From the NCBI GenBank assembly GCA_003105225.1, contig PQAK01000064.1, forward strand, positions 1-39,912: a DNA stretch of 39,912 nt, written 5' to 3'. Origin of the DNA: Deltaproteobacteria bacterium. GTDB taxonomy: Bacteria > Desulfobacterota > Deferrimicrobia > Deferrimicrobiales > Deferrimicrobiaceae. Position 1 is the first letter of the stretch. Each line of letters opens with the position of its first letter. The notes beneath the pieces were generated by a model. The model did not search any database. It was not told the origin of the DNA and saw nothing but the letters and a program-made list of their open reading frames with translations. Position numbers and translations under genes: made by a program. Of this stretch, positions 8,960 to 15,660 are shown one piece after another.

Positions 8960-10513
8960 ATGCCACAAGGCGAGTTGTTACAAAGAATCTCCCGCGCCGT
9001 ATCCGAGCTCGCCAAGGGACTGAAAAGCGTGAGCTTCTACCCCTCCGGACACCCGGCCCTGATCCAGTCCATCTCCAAGATCATCTCCGATTTCGAGGAG
9101 ATCCCGCTGCCGGAGACGGGACTGGAAATCGACGTGACCAAGAATGCCTTATTGTATAAGGAAGCGGCGCTGCCCGTCCCCAACAAAACGGTGGCGGACC
9201 TGAACCGGGAACTCTACCTTCGGCGCGCCAGCAAGGTCATCTTCCTTCCCGACCTGAAAGCTTCCGAAATGATCGTCTTTCTCGGCATCCTCAACCGGGA
9301 CGTCCAGCAGGTCCAGGACGAGGGCGGACTCGAACGGGCGATGCTGCGCGAGAAAGTGTCCCGGATCTGGGTAAACCGCGTGGACTACCAGGGGCTCACC
9401 GAAATGCTCAAGTCCCAGGAGGAAGCGGAGGCGCCCCCCGAAGAGGAAGCGGAGGCCGCCCGGGGGAAGGAGGAGATGCCGCTGGGCATGGATAACCTGG
9501 CGGCGGGAGAACTGACGATCGAGGAGTTGCTGGTCCGGATCGCCAAGGAAACCGACGCCTCCGCATACCGGGATCACCTCATCGCCCTGTCGCGGGCCTT
9601 GTTCAACGAACGCATGGACCGGAAGATCGAATATGCTTCCCGTGCGCTCATGATCTTCGCGGAGCACATCGAGCGCCCTCCCCGGCAGAACGCGGAGATC
9701 GCGAACCTCGCGCGCCTCGGGATCAAGGAAATGGCCACGGACGACCTGGTGGCTCATTACATCCGCCTGCTCCGGGACCGGAGCGGAAGGGGCCGGAAAG
9801 AGGTGGAGATCGTTCTGGTCGCATTCGAGGACCGGGCCGTCAAGCCGTTGCTCAAGACCCTCGCGGAGGAGGAGGACCTCCTGGTCCGGAAATCGATCGT
9901 GGAGATCGTCGTCCGGATCGGCAGGCCCGCGGTCCCCGCCATTCTCGAAAACCTGAACGACTCCCGGTGGTTCGTGATCCGCAACCTGGTGACCATACTC
10001 GGCAGCCTGGGGCTGCCCGACCTGGCGCCCCACGTCGCCACCGCGCTGTCCCACCCGGACCTCCGAGTGAAGAAGGAGGCGATCAAGGCGCTGTCGAAGC
10101 TGCCCCATCCTTCCGCATCCCTTGCGCTGGGGGAACTCTGCTTCTTCCCCGAGGAAACCGTGGCCCTGACCGCCACCGCCGCCATGTCTTCCAAGAAGGA
10201 GGCGGAGGCGGTTCTCACCTTGTACCGGCGCGCCGTCCACAAGCGGTTTTTCTTCCCCAACTACCGGCTGGCCCACGAGGCGATCGACTCCCTGCGGGCC
10301 ATCGGCACCGACGAGGCGGTAACGGCGCTGGAGGAAATCCTTCGGGCGACGGCCATCTTCGAGACGAAAAAGTTCCGGGCCATGAAAACCCACGCGCTCC
10401 GGAGCATCTCAAGAATGAGCGGGGAGAAGGTTCACGAGGCGGTCGAACGGGCCAGGCGGGCACCGGAAAAATACCTGAGAGCGGAAGCGGACCGGCTCCT
10501 GCGGCCCGCTTGA
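8960..10513 (+). CDS. HEAT-repeat protein with N-terminal domain shared with the next gene
   Basis: This 517-residue cytoplasmic protein has three parts. Residues 1-145 form a domain with LKSVSFYPSGHP (YPSGHP at 27-32) that matches the start of the downstream HD-GYP protein in motif position and hydrophobic pattern. Residues about 150-175 are a Glu/Ala-rich linker (EEAEAPPEEEAEAA). From about 270 onward there are alpha-helical HEAT/PBS-lyase-type repeats (VKPLLKTLAEEEDLLVRKSIVE, then VPAILENLNDSRWFVIRNLV, then LAPHVATALSHPDLRVKKEAI). HEAT repeats mediate protein-protein contacts. I do not recognise a named family for the whole protein. The HD-GYP gene follows by 13 bp, so the two are probably co-transcribed and may interact. 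There is no signal peptide. Confidence 0.85.
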   Translation: MPQGELLQRISRAVSELAKGLKSVSFYPSGHPALIQSISKIISDFEEIPLPETGLEIDVTKNALLYKEAALPVPNKTVADLNRELYLRRASKVIFLPDLKASEMIVFLGILNRDVQQVQDEGGLERAMLREKVSRIWVNRVDYQGLTEMLKSQEEAEAPPEEEAEAARGKEEMPLGMDNLAAGELTIEELLVRIAKETDASAYRDHLIALSRALFNERMDRKIEYASRALMIFAEHIERPPRQNAEIANLARLGIKEMATDDLVAHYIRLLRDRSGRGRKEVEIVLVAFEDRAVKPLLKTLAEEEDLLVRKSIVEIVVRIGRPAVPAILENLNDSRWFVIRNLVTILGSLGLPDLAPHVATALSHPDLRVKKEAIKALSKLPHPSASLALGELCFFPEETVALTATAAMSSKKEAEAVLTLYRRAVHKRFFFPNYRLAHEAIDSLRAIGTDEAVTALEEILRATAIFETKKFRAMKTHALRSISRMSGEKVHEAVERARRAPEKYLRAEADRLLRPA

Positions 10514-10526
10514 GAGAGGGGGAACG

Positions 10527-11924
10527 TTGCACCGGCGCGACGAGGAGCAGCTGATCACGGGCCTGATAAAGGCGCTGGGAACCTCGCTCAAGAACCGAGG
10601 GCTCTACCCCTCGACGCACCCGCTGGTGCGAACGCCGGTCGAAAAGGTCTACCGGGACCTGCTCCCGTTCTTCGCGGACCACTCCGAGCTCGTGCTCGTC
10701 ATCTCCGACGGCACGCTGATCTTCGAGGGTGTCCCCATCTTCAGCCTGACCTCCTCCCTGGAGTCCTTCATGGACCGGCTCACCCGCATCGGGATGCCGG
10801 CCGTCATCCTGGAGAAGGGGATCACCCCCGCGGACATCGACAGCTTCGTTCGTTTCCTCCATGAGACGAAGGAGCAGGATCTTCCTGCAGCCCGTATCCA
10901 GGAGATCCTCATCCAGAGGGGAATCGCCCACATCCGCGTCAAGCCGATCGAGGACACCGAGGAAAACGACCAGGCCATCGCCAACGAGATCTACGAAAAC
11001 GCCGTCTCCGTGGTGGTTTCGGTCCTGCGGGACGTACGGCTGGGACGGATCCCTTCCGGGGCCGAGTCCGAGCGCGTGGTCAAGGACATGAGCAGCATGC
11101 TCACGAGGAACCGCGATGCCATGCTGGCGCTGACGCTCATCAAGAACTTCGATGAGTACACCTACAATCATTCCGTGAACGTGGCGGTCCTGTCGCTTGC
11201 CCTTGCCGATGCCCTGAGCCTGTCTTCCGGGGACAAGGTCGACGTGGGGATGGCGGGGCTGCTCCACGACGTCGGGAAGACGCAGCTCGCCCTCGACCTC
11301 ATCCGGAAACCCAGCACGCTGACGGTCGAGGAATTCGAGGAGATCAAGAAGCACCCCGAGGAAGGATTCGTCCTCCTCGGGAAGATGTCCCACATCCGCC
11401 CGGCCGCCGCGTACATGGTTCGGGAGCACCACATGCGGTTCGACCGGCTCGGGTATCCGCACCCGGAGCCGGACTACCGCCTGCATCCCAACTCCAACCT
11501 CATTCCGGTGGCCGATTGCTACGATGCGCTGACGACGATGCGTTCGTACCAGAGGGCACGGTACCCGCGGCAGGCGCTCGAGATCCTGGAGAAGATCGCG
11601 GGCAAGTCCCTCGATCCCGAGGTCGTAACGGTCTTCGCGAACATCATGGGGACCTACCCCGTCGGAACCATGGTGCGGCTGAACACCATGGAGATCGGGG
11701 TGGTTTCCGGGCAGGGGATCGCGAGCCAGGGAGGGCAGAAGGTCGTGCTCCTGTTCGACCGGGACGGGAATCCCCTTCCCCGGCCCGAACAGGTGGACCT
11801 GGGAGAATCGGCCGGGTCGGCGAACGCCTCGCGCCGGTCGATCCTGGGAACGGTGAACCCCCAATTTTTCCCGGCCGCGACCGCGGGGACGTTGCTCACC
11901 GCGATGGCCCCCGCAACGGCCTAG
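10527..11924 (+). CDS. HD-GYP domain protein (putative cyclic-di-GMP phosphodiesterase)
   Basis: The 465-residue protein starts with TTG at 10527 after GAGAGGGGGA. Residues 1-145 repeat the domain of the upstream gene (LKNRGLYPSTHP, YPSTHP at 27-32). An HD-GYP domain spans about 195-400: H215, H247-D248 in LLHDVGK, H276 in KKHPEEGF, H301-H302, D306 and G309-Y310-P311, then ADCYDALTT. The metal ligands are present, but the signature reads HHMRFDRLGYP; the usual HHExxDGxGYP has lost Glu and the first Gly. HD-GYP enzymes hydrolyse cyclic-di-GMP, some cyclic GAMP. The C-terminus (GQGIASQGGQKVVLLFDRDG) looks like the small beta domain common after this family. Activity is likely but not certain. 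Confidence 0.9.
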   Translation: MHRRDEEQLITGLIKALGTSLKNRGLYPSTHPLVRTPVEKVYRDLLPFFADHSELVLVISDGTLIFEGVPIFSLTSSLESFMDRLTRIGMPAVILEKGITPADIDSFVRFLHETKEQDLPAARIQEILIQRGIAHIRVKPIEDTEENDQAIANEIYENAVSVVVSVLRDVRLGRIPSGAESERVVKDMSSMLTRNRDAMLALTLIKNFDEYTYNHSVNVAVLSLALADALSLSSGDKVDVGMAGLLHDVGKTQLALDLIRKPSTLTVEEFEEIKKHPEEGFVLLGKMSHIRPAAAYMVREHHMRFDRLGYPHPEPDYRLHPNSNLIPVADCYDALTTMRSYQRARYPRQALEILEKIAGKSLDPEVVTVFANIMGTYPVGTMVRLNTMEIGVVSGQGIASQGGQKVVLLFDRDGNPLPRPEQVDLGESAGSANASRRSILGTVNPQFFPAATAGTLLTAMAPATA

Positions 11925-12496
11925 AACTCCCCGGCGCTCCACTCCGACAGGGCGCGCGCCGCGGCGGCGCGCACCGCCTCGCTCTCCGCGCGGGCATGGA
12001 GGAGGATCTTTTCCCAACCGTCCTTGTCGGCGACCCGGGCGTAGGCGGCAACCGCCTTGCCGGCGACTTCAGGGTCGGGGTGGACCATGTATTTCGCGAG
12101 GATGGGGGCCAGTTCCTTCCTGCGGGACACCCCCAGGGTTTCCAGGAGGTTCCCCAGCACCACCCCCTTTTCCTTCGGAAGGCGTTCGACCAGGACCCTC
12201 AGGACGGCAACGGTCGGGGAGCAGGCAAGCGCGCGGGCCGCAGCCCCCCGGACTTCCTCCTCGCCGTCGTTCAACGCCGCCAGCAGCAGGGAGACCCCTT
12301 CCGAGCCGCCGATGTCCTCCGCGGAGAACACGACCCGCACCCGCTCCTCAAGGGTGCCGGTCTGAAGCGTCTTCATGTAGGATGCGACGGATCGCTTCGC
12401 ATGGAGCCGGTCCAGGGAGAACTCCGCGGCCTCCCGCACCGCCGGCGACGGATCCGACAGCAATCCCCGAAGGGTTCCCTCAATCCGGTCGATCAC
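11921..12496 (-). CDS. Small HEAT-repeat protein
   Basis: About 191 residues of alpha-helical HEAT repeats: LSDPSPAVREAAEFSLDRL, LLAALNDGEEEVRGAAARAL, YMVHPDPEVAGKAVAAYARV and a final ARAESEAVRAAAARALSEW. No enzymatic motif is seen. The start is taken as GTG at 12496, because GTGA overlaps the stop of the upstream S58-family gene and GGGGGGAGG lies seven bases before it; a GTG 21 bases further upstream is also possible. Its tail overlaps the tail of the convergent HD-GYP gene by four bases. It may be a protein-binding partner of the HEAT/HD-GYP pair, but that is speculation. Confidence 0.8.
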   Translation of the reverse strand: MIDRIEGTLRGLLSDPSPAVREAAEFSLDRLHAKRSVASYMKTLQTGTLEERVRVVFSAEDIGGSEGVSLLLAALNDGEEEVRGAAARALACSPTVAVLRVLVERLPKEKGVVLGNLLETLGVSRRKELAPILAKYMVHPDPEVAGKAVAAYARVADKDGWEKILLHARAESEAVRAAAARALSEWSAGEF

Positions 12497-13476
12497 GGCA
12501 GCCTCCCCCCTTTCCACGGCAGATCTCCCGCCGACGGCACGGCCGGTGTGCCGGCCGCGCTGCGCACGGCGTCGAGAATCGACAGTTCCAGGGCGCGCGC
12601 ACCCAGCATCGCTACCTGCATCACGTTCCCTTCACGCCCCGAGCAGCCGGTAGAGAGGGCCACAACGAGGTCCCCGTCCATCGGCGTGTGAACGGGGCGT
12701 ATGGCGCGGGACAGCGCTCCGTGCGCCATTCTTGCGACCCCGATGAGCTCCTCCCGCGACAGCAGGTCCGCCGTGGCCACCACGGCAAGCGTCGTGTTCC
12801 CGCTTGCGAACGGCTCCCGGCGGAATCCCTCCCGGAACCGTTTCTCCGTCCATGCGGGGCTTCCCCCCTCCGCGTCCCGGGCCCCTGCGACCCATTTCCC
12901 CGTATCCGGGTCCACCACGTCCCCGAATGCGTTCACGACCGCACAGGCGCCGGCGATCGTTCCGCCATCCCCTGCACTGGCCGTCCCGAAGCCTCCCTTC
13001 ATCGCCCGCCGGATGCCGAACGCCTTGCCGACCGTCGCCCCTGCGCCCGCTCCGACGGATCCGCGGGCCGGGGGGCCGGCGGAAGCCCGGGACGCCGCGA
13101 TGCGCCCCATCTCGGGAGTCGGCCGGAACGACGGATCTCCGAAGGCCAGGTCATAGATCACGGCGGTGGGAACGATCGGAACGACGCCGCCCGGCGTGCG
13201 GAATCCCACCCCCGAATCCTCCAGGTGGCGCATGACTCCCGACGCGGCGTCCAGCCCGAAGGCGCTCCCGCCGGCGAGCACGAGCGCATGCATGCGCCCG
13301 GCCGGATGGGGTCTCAGAAGGGAGTCCATCTGGCGGGTGCCCGCCGCCTCCCCACGGATGTCCGCAGCTCCCGCGGCGCCCTGCGGGAACACCAGCACGG
13401 TCACGCCGGAGCCGCGCGCGAAGTCCTGTTCGTGCCCGAGCAGCACGCCGGCGACGTCGGTGATCGAACCTGGCAT
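12493..13476 (-). CDS. P1/S58-family self-processing hydrolase (DmpA/NylC-like)
   Basis: The 327-residue protein has the hallmarks of peptidase family S58 (DmpA, NylC): an N-terminal GSITDVAGVLLGH, Gly-rich VLAGGSAFGLDAASG near residue 70, GTASAGDGGTIAGA, and the processing site GNTTLAVVAT at 226-235, where N227/T228 would be the cleavage point and T228 the nucleophile by analogy with NylC. Family knowledge: these precursors self-cleave into two chains and act as aminopeptidases or amide hydrolases. ATG at 13476 has GGAGGGCGG just upstream. It is translationally coupled to the HEAT gene by a GTGA overlap. The substrate is unknown. Confidence 0.88.
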   Translation of the reverse strand: MPGSITDVAGVLLGHEQDFARGSGVTVLVFPQGAAGAADIRGEAAGTRQMDSLLRPHPAGRMHALVLAGGSAFGLDAASGVMRHLEDSGVGFRTPGGVVPIVPTAVIYDLAFGDPSFRPTPEMGRIAASRASAGPPARGSVGAGAGATVGKAFGIRRAMKGGFGTASAGDGGTIAGACAVVNAFGDVVDPDTGKWVAGARDAEGGSPAWTEKRFREGFRREPFASGNTTLAVVATADLLSREELIGVARMAHGALSRAIRPVHTPMDGDLVVALSTGCSGREGNVMQVAMLGARALELSILDAVRSAAGTPAVPSAGDLPWKGGRLP

Positions 13477-13499
13477 CCGCCCTCCGCAATGCGTATAGT
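13470..13499 (+). promoter_or_regulatory. candidate promoter for the structured RNA
   Basis: CTGGCA (13470-13475) and TATAGT (13494-13499) are separated by 18 bases; the -10 matches consensus at five of six positions, the -35 at four. A transcript would start near 13506, about 25 bases before the long closing helix at 13531. It overlaps the 5' end of the opposite-strand S58 gene. This is an inferred site. Confidence 0.4.
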
Positions 13500-13530
13500 C
13501 TTACCGGAGCCCGCCCGGTTCGTCAATCCG

Positions 13531-13723
13531 GCCGGTCTCAAGGGATGCGTTTCGGAAGAGACCAAGCAACGAGAGGGTCGATGCGCCGGGCCAGCGAGGC
13601 ACCCGACTGAGGCGTACCCGCTGGGTACGGTGAAGGAGGGTAACAAAGCTGGAGCGGATGCAGCGGCACTCGAATGCCGGTATCTGAGGAAATGTATCCC
13701 TTGGGACCGGTGGTTGACGGTCC
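13531..13723 (+). ncRNA. structured RNA / candidate cis-regulatory leader upstream of ruvX
   Basis: Bases 13532-13553 pair with 13689-13710 in 22 unbroken base pairs (19 Watson-Crick, 3 G-U), closing about 135 nt. Inside are three hairpins. GTCG/CGAC with GCC/GGC spans 13577-13607. A 7-bp stem with a GCT loop spans 13613-13629. An apical stem CGGCA-CTCGAA-TGCCG (13664-13679) is extended by GGATGC/GTATCT (13656-13661 with 13680-13685). The single-stranded stretches are purine-rich (GAAGGAGGGTAACAAAG). Just downstream, CGGTCC (13718-13723) can pair with GGACCG (13704-13709), competing with the closing helix. No protein frame fits the region. I looked for 6S, SRP, RNase P, tmRNA, cobalamin, SAM, lysine, ydaO, ykkC and GEMM signatures and found none. 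Structure is seen; function is inference. Confidence 0.6.
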
Positions 13724-13743
13724 TGCGTGGGGAAACGTACACT
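13714..13743 (+). promoter_or_regulatory. sigma-70-like promoter for ruvX-mltG
   Basis: TTGACG (13714-13719), an 18-base spacer and TACACT (13738-13743) resemble a sigma-70 promoter, placing the transcript start near 13750 and giving ruvX a leader of about 14 bases. If used, it would make ruvX independent of the structured element upstream. The TTGACG also forms part of the competing hairpin at 13704-13723, so promoter and RNA readings of these bases overlap. Confidence 0.45.
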
Positions 13744-13763
13744 GCCTCACAGGGGGGCAATCG

Positions 13764-14195
13764 ATGGATCGGATCCGCGGAAGGATGCTCGCGATCGACT
13801 TCGGCAGCCATCGCATCGGCGTGGCGGTATCCGATCCCCTGGGCATCACCGCGCAGCAGCTTCCTGCGATCCGCAGGGAAGGGGACAGGAAGGACATCGA
13901 AGCGATCGCCTCGCTGGCGGACGCATACGGCGCGGACTCCGTGCTGATCGGCCTTCCGCTCCTCCCCTCCGGAACGGAGGGGACGCAGGCGGCCAAGGTG
14001 CGGAAATTCATGCTGAAGGTCCAGGAACGCCTGGGATTGCCGGTCATCCCGTGGGACGAACGGTTCACCACGGTCCAGGCGGAGCGTCACCTCATCGAGG
14101 CGGGAATGCGGCGCGAAAAGCGCAAGGACGTCCGGGACAGCCTCTCCGCCGCGCTGCTCCTGCAATCCGCGCTGGATGCCCGGAACCGGAAGTAG
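13764..14195 (+). CDS. ruvX: Putative pre-16S rRNA nuclease / Holliday junction resolvase-like RuvX (YqgF)
   Basis: The 143-residue protein has the YqgF RNase H-like fold: MLAIDFGSHRIGVAVSD with D12, a VLIGLPLLPSGTEG strand, PVIPWDERFTT with the second acidic residue, and RKDVRDSLSAALLLQ carrying the C-terminal Asp. YqgF/RuvX processes the 5' end of 16S rRNA and was earlier proposed as a Holliday junction resolvase. ATG at 13764 follows GGGGGG by six bases. mltG begins 6 bp after its stop; ruvX-mltG linkage is common. The 287 bp upstream hold the structured RNA and two possible promoters. Confidence 0.92.
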   Translation: MDRIRGRMLAIDFGSHRIGVAVSDPLGITAQQLPAIRREGDRKDIEAIASLADAYGADSVLIGLPLLPSGTEGTQAAKVRKFMLKVQERLGLPVIPWDERFTTVQAERHLIEAGMRREKRKDVRDSLSAALLLQSALDARNRK

Positions 14196-14201
14196 CCTCC
14201 C

Positions 14202-15200
14202 GTGGTTTCACAGAAACTCAAGGTTGCACTCGCCGCCCTGTTCGCGATGGCGTGCCTGCTCGCGTTCCTCCTGATGGACACGCCCCCCTCCCGGGAGTGG
14301 CGGAAGGCGAAGGTGGTGATCCCCAAGGGAAGCTCTTCCTCCGATGTGACGCGGCTGCTGGCCGAGGGGAAGGTCCTGCAGCACCCCGTCGTCTTCCGGA
14401 TGCTGGTGCTGGGCACGATGACGCGGAAACGGCTGCGATACGGGGAATATTCCTTCACCGAGCCTCCGTCCGTCGTCGAGGTCTGGAGAAAACTCGTCGG
14501 CGGCGAGGTCACCCGCTATTCCGTGACGATCCCCGAAGGCTCGAACCTGTACGACATCGCGAAGATCCTGGGAGACCTGGACCTCGCCGATCCGCAAAAG
14601 TTTCTGGAAACCGCCGCATCCGGGGAGGTTCTGCGCAGGCTGGACGTTCCGGGGCCCACGGCGGAAGGTTTCCTCTTCCCCGACACCTACCTGCTGGAGA
14701 AGTCTCTTCCCCCCGAGGACATCCTGGAGATCATGGTCCGGCAGTTCCGCCGGAAGTTCCCTCCCGAGTGGGAGTTCAGGGGACGGGCGGAGGGATTCTC
14801 CCTTCTCCAGGTCATCACGATCGCGTCGATCATCGAAAAGGAAACCGGGGTGGCGGAAGAGAAACCGATCGTGTCGGCGGTCATCCGGAAACGCCTGGCG
14901 CTCGGGATGCCGCTGCAGATGGACCCCACGGTGATCTACGGACTCCAGCGGTTCGGCGCGGAACTGAGCCGGAAGGACCTGCAGTCGCGGTCTCCGTACA
15001 ACTCCTACGTCAACCGCGGGCTTCCCCCCGGACCGATCTCGAACCCGGGGCTACCGGCCATCCGGGCCGCGGTGTTCCCGGCCGATACGGATTTTCTCTA
15101 TTTCGTGTCCCGGAACGACGGATCCCACAAGTTTTCCAGGACTCTCGAGGAGCACATCCGGGGCGTTGCGTCCTACAGGCGTGACAAGAGCGAGGAATGA
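14202..15200 (+). CDS. mltG: Endolytic murein transglycosylase MltG
   Basis: The 332-residue protein has an N-terminal membrane anchor (residues 7-25, ALAALFAMACLLAFLLM), a LysM-like segment (IPKGSSSSDVTRLLAEGKV), and the YceG catalytic domain with E212 in ASIIEKET, followed by VIRKRLALGMPLQMDPTVIYG and the SPYNSYVNRGLPPGPISNPG block. MltG cleaves nascent glycan strands in the periplasm and helps terminate peptidoglycan polymerisation. It starts with GTG at 14202, preceded by GGAAGTAG. Length and motifs are standard. Confidence 0.95.
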   Translation: MVSQKLKVALAALFAMACLLAFLLMDTPPSREWRKAKVVIPKGSSSSDVTRLLAEGKVLQHPVVFRMLVLGTMTRKRLRYGEYSFTEPPSVVEVWRKLVGGEVTRYSVTIPEGSNLYDIAKILGDLDLADPQKFLETAASGEVLRRLDVPGPTAEGFLFPDTYLLEKSLPPEDILEIMVRQFRRKFPPEWEFRGRAEGFSLLQVITIASIIEKETGVAEEKPIVSAVIRKRLALGMPLQMDPTVIYGLQRFGAELSRKDLQSRSPYNSYVNRGLPPGPISNPGLPAIRAAVFPADTDFLYFVSRNDGSHKFSRTLEEHIRGVASYRRDKSEE

Positions 15201-15204
15201 AACG

Positions 15205-15216
15205 GGGGCCGGCCCC
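15205..15216. terminator. GC palindrome between convergent mltG and dksA-family gene
   Basis: GGGGCC directly abuts GGCCCC, a perfect 12-base palindrome in the 30-bp gap between two convergent genes. Extra G/C flanks allow a longer stem, but there is no good U tract on either strand (minus strand reads CCCCCGTTT). It may end transcription in both directions; confidence is low. Confidence 0.3.
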
Positions 15217-15230
15217 GGGCGGGGAAAACC

Positions 15231-15629
15231 CTATTCTTCGACTTCGCCGGCGGGAACCTTCTTGATCCCCTCTTCCGGCTCTTCGCGGAGGTACTTCTCC
15301 TCCCGCTCCAGCTTTTCCTGGCATTCCACGCAGTACTTGGCGAAGGGCATCACCTTCAGACGCCCCTTCGGTATCTTGACGCCGCATTCCTCGCATAACC
15401 CGTAGGTGGCCTCCTCGATCCGGTCCAGCGCGTCGTCGATCTGGTTCAGCTTCTTCTTCTCGCGGTCGGTCAGGATCATGTCCAGCTCCCGGGTGCGCTC
15501 CTCGGAAACCGAGTCGAGGATGTCGCCGATATCGGGCATGGTCCCTTCCGTGGTCGCCTTGGATCTGCGCGCGATTTCCTTCACGAGATCCTCGCGCATG
15601 CGAAGCAGCATGTCCTTTATCGATTTCAT
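15231..15629 (-). CDS. DksA/TraR-family zinc finger protein
   Basis: The 132-residue protein has a coiled-coil N-terminus and a C4 zinc finger C79-x2-C82 / C100-x2-C103 (GLCEECG and YCVECQ), the DksA architecture. The coil tip reads PDIGDILDSVSEERT, so an Asp pair (D36/D39) matches the DxxDxA tip motif but the Ala is Val. DksA proteins enter the RNA polymerase secondary channel and, with ppGpp, tune rRNA and amino-acid promoters. The acidic tail (EEPEEGIKK) is unremarkable. ATG at 15629 follows GGGGGAT. It is 31 bp downstream of rimO and probably the last gene of the radC-to-dksA chain. Genomes of this group carry several paralogues, so it is not named dksA. Confidence 0.9.
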   Translation of the reverse strand: MKSIKDMLLRMREDLVKEIARRSKATTEGTMPDIGDILDSVSEERTRELDMILTDREKKKLNQIDDALDRIEEATYGLCEECGVKIPKGRLKVMPFAKYCVECQEKLEREEKYLREEPEEGIKKVPAGEVEE

Positions 15630-15660
15630 CGCTTATGCATCCCCCGCCAAGATGTGAAAA

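Noticed and set aside
13714-13730. Intrinsic terminator formed by GGACCG/CGGTCC
   Set aside because: The stem is followed by TGCGTGGGG, with no U tract.
13561-13750. 6S RNA, cobalamin, SAM, lysine, c-di-GMP or ydaO riboswitch as identity of the structured RNA
   Set aside because: The internal loops lack the conserved sequence blocks of these classes. For 6S, the fold is a multibranch junction and not a rod with a symmetric central bubble.
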